Source: Clostridia bacterium (GTDB lineage: Bacteria > Bacillota > Clostridia > Oscillospirales > CAG-272). Taken from it: a DNA stretch of 8,111 nt. Of the stretch, positions 5,297 through 8,111 are shown piece by piece (the stretch's first letter is position 1; each line of letters opens with the position of its first letter). Location: positions 1 to 8,111 of the forward strand of contig JAKSPW010000051.1 in NCBI GenBank assembly GCA_024404435.1, given 5' to 3'. Made by a program: the position numbers and the translations under genes. The notes below the pieces were generated by a model. The model made no database searches, was not told the origin of the DNA, and saw nothing but the letters and a program-made list of their open reading frames with translations.

Positions 5297-7963
5297 TTAA
5301 AAGAGTTCTTTCCATCTGCACGGAGGTATCGTCACGTATCCCTCGGGGTAAATTCCGTAGCTCTCGCTGAATCTGAGACCGTATTTTTTCATTTTATCGA
5401 GAATCGCGTTCGATTCCGGAATGATCTCGGGGTTTTCCTTGTCAGTAAGATACGTCACATTCGTGAGGGCGATACGGTACAGTAGGCACGCCACGTCGGC
5501 GTATTCGTACTTTTCGGGCGAATCCGTCATGAACTTGGCCTCGGTAGCAAGCTTCACGAGAGTCGGCGCGTCTTTTCTGATATTCAGAAGATTTGAAAGA
5601 GGATCTATGTAGATGTTGTTGCACGATCTCGACATTTTTTCAAGGTAAATATCTATGCTTTCGCGGATCTTCTGCCAGCCGTCACCGTAATAGCCTTCGA
5701 GGAAGTCGTACATCCAGCCGTAGTACTCCTCTTCGGAAACGTAGGGATCCCACATCGCCTTCGACATCAGATAGCATTTCAGCTCGGTGAAGCAGGTTCC
5801 GCGTCCGTTATATTCTCCCTGCTCCATGACACCGAGAACGTTGTTTTCATAGAATCCGCGCAGGTTGCCTACGAGCACCTCGTACCTGATGTTCGGGAAC
5901 AGATGCGTGTAGAAGGCAAAGTCTATCGTGTAGTCCCAGATGCGCATATTCTCGCATATCGCGCTCCAGTCCTTCAGATCTTGTGAGAAGTCGCGGTTGC
6001 TGCCGTCGCAGACTCCCTCGAACAGGCCGTGTGCAAAGCAAGCGTTTATCGAGCAGAGCTCGACCTGCACGTTGTCGCGCGGCCTTGTGATCTTCGGTGC
6101 TTTCTGCGTGTGGAGGTATGCGAACGTGTGGATCTGCACCTCGGGATGCGTCTTTGCGACCTCGTCCGCGATCCTGTTCACGAAGCGGAGCATGGGACCT
6201 GCGGGGCTGCCTTCTTCCTCTTCGATGGCAAGGCACTTTTCGCACTCGCAGTGAGCGATAGTGTCGTTTATCGAAACGGATATCAGCCTTGTGCCGGGAT
6301 TGCTTTCAATGAGCTTCATCACGTTTTTCAGCGTGGTCTCGTAGACTGCCTCGTCGGTAAAGCACGGATTCGGCTCAATGTCAGATCCCGTCTCACTGAG
6401 CGGGCCTATGGTGTGACACGAGGCACCCGTAAAAGTGTATCCGCCGTAATCGTAATTCACGCCGGAACGTCCGATCACGCCGAGTCCGCGCTTCATTGTG
6501 ATGTCTCCGCTGCCGTAGCACTGAATGAGCAGAGTTCTCTCATCGAAGTACGGATGCTTGGAGTAATCCACGTTCGATATATCGGTGTGTTCGGAGTCTC
6601 TGATGAAGTCGACCTCATTCGTTAAGAAGCGCCAGCCGACGCAGGTCTCGAGGAAGTCGTACGCGCCGTAGAGGATACCGCGGAGCTTGTTTCCAGAGAT
6701 CCTGACCGAGTTTCCGACCGATTTGACCGTGAAGGATTCTTCGTCCGTCGGGGCAGTCGTATCGAGGATTGTTTCATATCCTGCCTTCCCGGAGGAAGCG
6801 GAGATTTCGACTCCGCATGCTTTCTTAACGTATTTTATGATCTCGGCGACCGCCTTTTCGGTCGCAGGGCTCGTCTCACCGTTTACGACGACGGAATACA
6901 GAGAGACGTCGTTGCCGTTTATCGTGAGGCTCTTCACTGGATATTCACTCGTCACTCTTGTTTCGAGTTTTTTCGTCAGCGTGACGTTATTTCCGTTCGT
7001 CGATTCCGAAAGCAGTCTGACGGCTCCGCGGTAGATGCCGTCCTCAGTCTCGCCCGAAACGATGACCTTATCCCCGTCGACTCTGATCTCGTAACCGTTT
7101 TCGCCGAGTCCTTCTGTTCCGGTCACAAATCTGTTCGTGTCGCCGAGCACGATCTCATATTTCGAGGGAGAAGTCTCGTCCGTCACGATTTCGAGCGACG
7201 CGCCCGTCTGATACTCCATCTGCTCTTTGACTCTCTCTGCGGCAGACTGTGCCTTTGAGTCGGCGGCAGAGACCACGATCTTATATTCACTTGCTCCGTT
7301 TTTCACGATGCCCAACCTCCCGAGATAAGGCAGCATTCTGACGCATATCGCCGCCATTTCGGCCCTCGTCGCCGTGCTCTTCGGATTGAATCTGCCGGCG
7401 TCGTCACCGTTCATAAGTCCCGATTTTCTCATCACCTCGGCGTTTTCCTTCGCCCAGCCCGCGATCTTGCCTTCGTCGCTGTACTTCGCGATCTTCGGCG
7501 AGTCGGCAAGGTGCGCTTCCATGTATGAAAGGAATCTGACTATCAGAGACGCAAGCTCCTGCCTTGATACCGGTGCGTTCGGGCGGAAGGTCCCGTCGTC
7601 ATAGCCGTTCACCACGCCGGACTCTGCAGCCCAGCCGACGTATTCGGCGTACCAGGCGGTTTTCTTCGTGTCCTTGAAGGTGAGGCTTTCGCTCATTCCT
7701 TCAACGTTCACGCAGGCGAGGCGCGAGAGGAGCGTTACGGTCTCGGCTCTCGTCAGGCTCTTGACCGGCGCGAATTCCGTCTCGGAAACTCCCTGCATTA
7801 TTCCCTCGGCGTATACTTCTTCGATCGGCTCGTAGTACCACTGCTTCTTTTTCACGTCCGTGAAAGGCATTGCGCCTGCCGATACGTCTGCCGCGGAGAC
7901 CGTCATAAGCAGTACTTCCGCAAGCATTGCGGCGGTCAGAATAAGAGAAATCAGTTTCTTCAT
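5297..7963 (-). CDS. SLH-anchored surface protein with DUF4838 glycosidase-like domain
   Basis: An 888-aa exported protein. Residues 1-25 are a signal peptide (MKKLISLIL..., probable cleavage in VSAAD). Three SLH repeats follow at about 34-83, 96-144 and 161-210, with the characteristic TRAE (71-74), SRQE (133-136) and TRAE (199-202). SLH repeats bind pyruvylated wall polysaccharide, so the protein should sit on the cell surface. Two similar alpha/beta modules come next (about 226-325 and 345-450), each like the non-catalytic N-terminal domain of GH20 and GH67 enzymes. Then comes a DUF4838-type region (about 455-725) with SINDTIAHCECEKC (His571, Cys572, Cys574, Cys577) and a helical C-terminus (about 730-888). 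DUF4838 proteins are thought to be carbohydrate-related because of these GH-like neighbours, but no activity can be claimed here. The first gene of a two-gene operon: GGAG at 7974-7977 lies 10 bases before the ATG, and a consensus promoter lies upstream. Confidence 0.92.
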   Translation of the reverse strand: MKKLISLILTAAMLAEVLLMTVSAADVSAGAMPFTDVKKKQWYYEPIEEVYAEGIMQGVSETEFAPVKSLTRAETVTLLSRLACVNVEGMSESLTFKDTKKTAWYAEYVGWAAESGVVNGYDDGTFRPNAPVSRQELASLIVRFLSYMEAHLADSPKIAKYSDEGKIAGWAKENAEVMRKSGLMNGDDAGRFNPKSTATRAEMAAICVRMLPYLGRLGIVKNGASEYKIVVSAADSKAQSAAERVKEQMEYQTGASLEIVTDETSPSKYEIVLGDTNRFVTGTEGLGENGYEIRVDGDKVIVSGETEDGIYRGAVRLLSESTNGNNVTLTKKLETRVTSEYPVKSLTINGNDVSLYSVVVNGETSPATEKAVAEIIKYVKKACGVEISASSGKAGYETILDTTAPTDEESFTVKSVGNSVRISGNKLRGILYGAYDFLETCVGWRFLTNEVDFIRDSEHTDISNVDYSKHPYFDERTLLIQCYGSGDITMKRGLGVIGRSGVNYDYGGYTFTGASCHTIGPLSETGSDIEPNPCFTDEAVYETTLKNVMKLIESNPGTRLISVSINDTIAHCECEKCLAIEEEEGSPAGPMLRFVNRIADEVAKTHPEVQIHTFAYLHTQKAPKITRPRDNVQVELCSINACFAHGLFEGVCDGSNRDFSQDLKDWSAICENMRIWDYTIDFAFYTHLFPNIRYEVLVGNLRGFYENNVLGVMEQGEYNGRGTCFTELKCYLMSKAMWDPYVSEEEYYGWMYDFLEGYYGDGWQKIRESIDIYLEKMSRSCNNIYIDPLSNLLNIRKDAPTLVKLATEAKFMTDSPEKYEYADVACLLYRIALTNVTYLTDKENPEIIPESNAILDKMKKYGLRFSESYGIYPEGYVTIPPCRWKELF

Positions 7964-8010
7964 TTTTGGTTTACTCCGTTGTTCGTTTGAAAGTTTTTCC
8001 TGCTTCCTTT

Positions 8011-8039
8011 ATTATACAATTTGAATCGGACGTTGTCAA
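8011..8039 (-). promoter_or_regulatory. Consensus sigma-A promoter of the SLH/glycosidase operon
   Basis: Read on the minus strand, TTGACA (8039-8034), a 17-base spacer and TATAAT (8016-8011): both hexamers and the spacing match the vegetative consensus exactly. Transcription should start near 8004, giving a leader of about 40 bases before the ATG at 7963. I see no operator-like repeat or riboswitch in this short leader. Such a strong core promoter implies high basal expression unless a repressor acts on it. Confidence 0.9.
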
Positions 8040-8111
8040 TAAAACGATGAATATACAAAAGCTCTTTTGCCTTTGTTGCTTTGTCTTTCCGGACAAGAAG
8101 GGATTCGGTCG

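Noticed and set aside
4823..5485. A 220-codon plus-strand frame spanning the junction of the two minus-strand operon genes
   Set aside because: It crosses the end of one convincing gene and the start of the next, has no ribosome binding site that I see and no domain-like sequence; it is a codon-bias shadow.
8047..8111. A short plus-strand frame from ATG 8047 running off the window
   Set aside because: There is no ribosome binding site and it is too short to judge; no similarity is recognisable.

Overview
The window looks like a chromosomal stretch from a Gram-positive, Clostridia-like member of the Bacillota, probably a gut or rumen lineage; the taxonomic placement is inference. The grounds are an S-layer homology (SLH) anchored surface protein, a SpoIIE/RsbW-type signalling protein, a barnase/barstar pair, strong AGGAG-type ribosome binding sites, consensus sigma-A promoters and moderately GC-rich coding DNA with AT-rich intergenic gaps. 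I see no RNA genes, insertion sequences, CRISPR arrays or phage genes.

Layout. Plus strand, bases 1-2476: the 3' part of a membrane-bound sensor phosphatase (extracellular remnant, membrane helix, HAMP, SpoIIE-type PP2C, RsbW-like ATPase), then 15 bases later a lipoprotein whose C-terminal half is a barnase-type guanyl-specific ribonuclease, then its inhibitor barstar. The three genes are tightly spaced and end at a strong hairpin. That hairpin is symmetrical (A-run, stem, T-run), so it can also stop the convergent minus-strand transcript. Minus strand, 2482-3303: a four-helix membrane protein with a C-terminal H-x4-C...C-x2-C domain, transcribed from its own promoter at 3346-3374. Minus strand, 3380-7963: a two-gene operon reading leftwards from a perfect-consensus promoter at 8011-8039. 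It encodes an exported SLH-anchored DUF4838 protein (888 aa), followed after 18 bases by a 632-aa cytoplasmic six-hairpin type glycosidase. In bases 8040-8111 I see nothing I can support.

How the genes may work together. The phosphatase probably controls a partner-switching sigma-factor or STAS-protein pathway; its co-directional, closely spaced arrangement with the RNase/inhibitor genes suggests co-transcription. Barstar has no signal sequence, so it would protect the cytoplasm from the ribonuclease before export, while the mature ribonuclease would be tethered by lipid to the outer face of the membrane. The minus-strand operon pairs a wall-attached, carbohydrate-related protein outside with a predicted glycosidase inside, consistent with handling of one glycan on both sides of the membrane, although no transporter lies in the window. 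The most distinctive item is the lipid-anchored barnase/barstar pair behind a SpoIIE-type sensor phosphatase.
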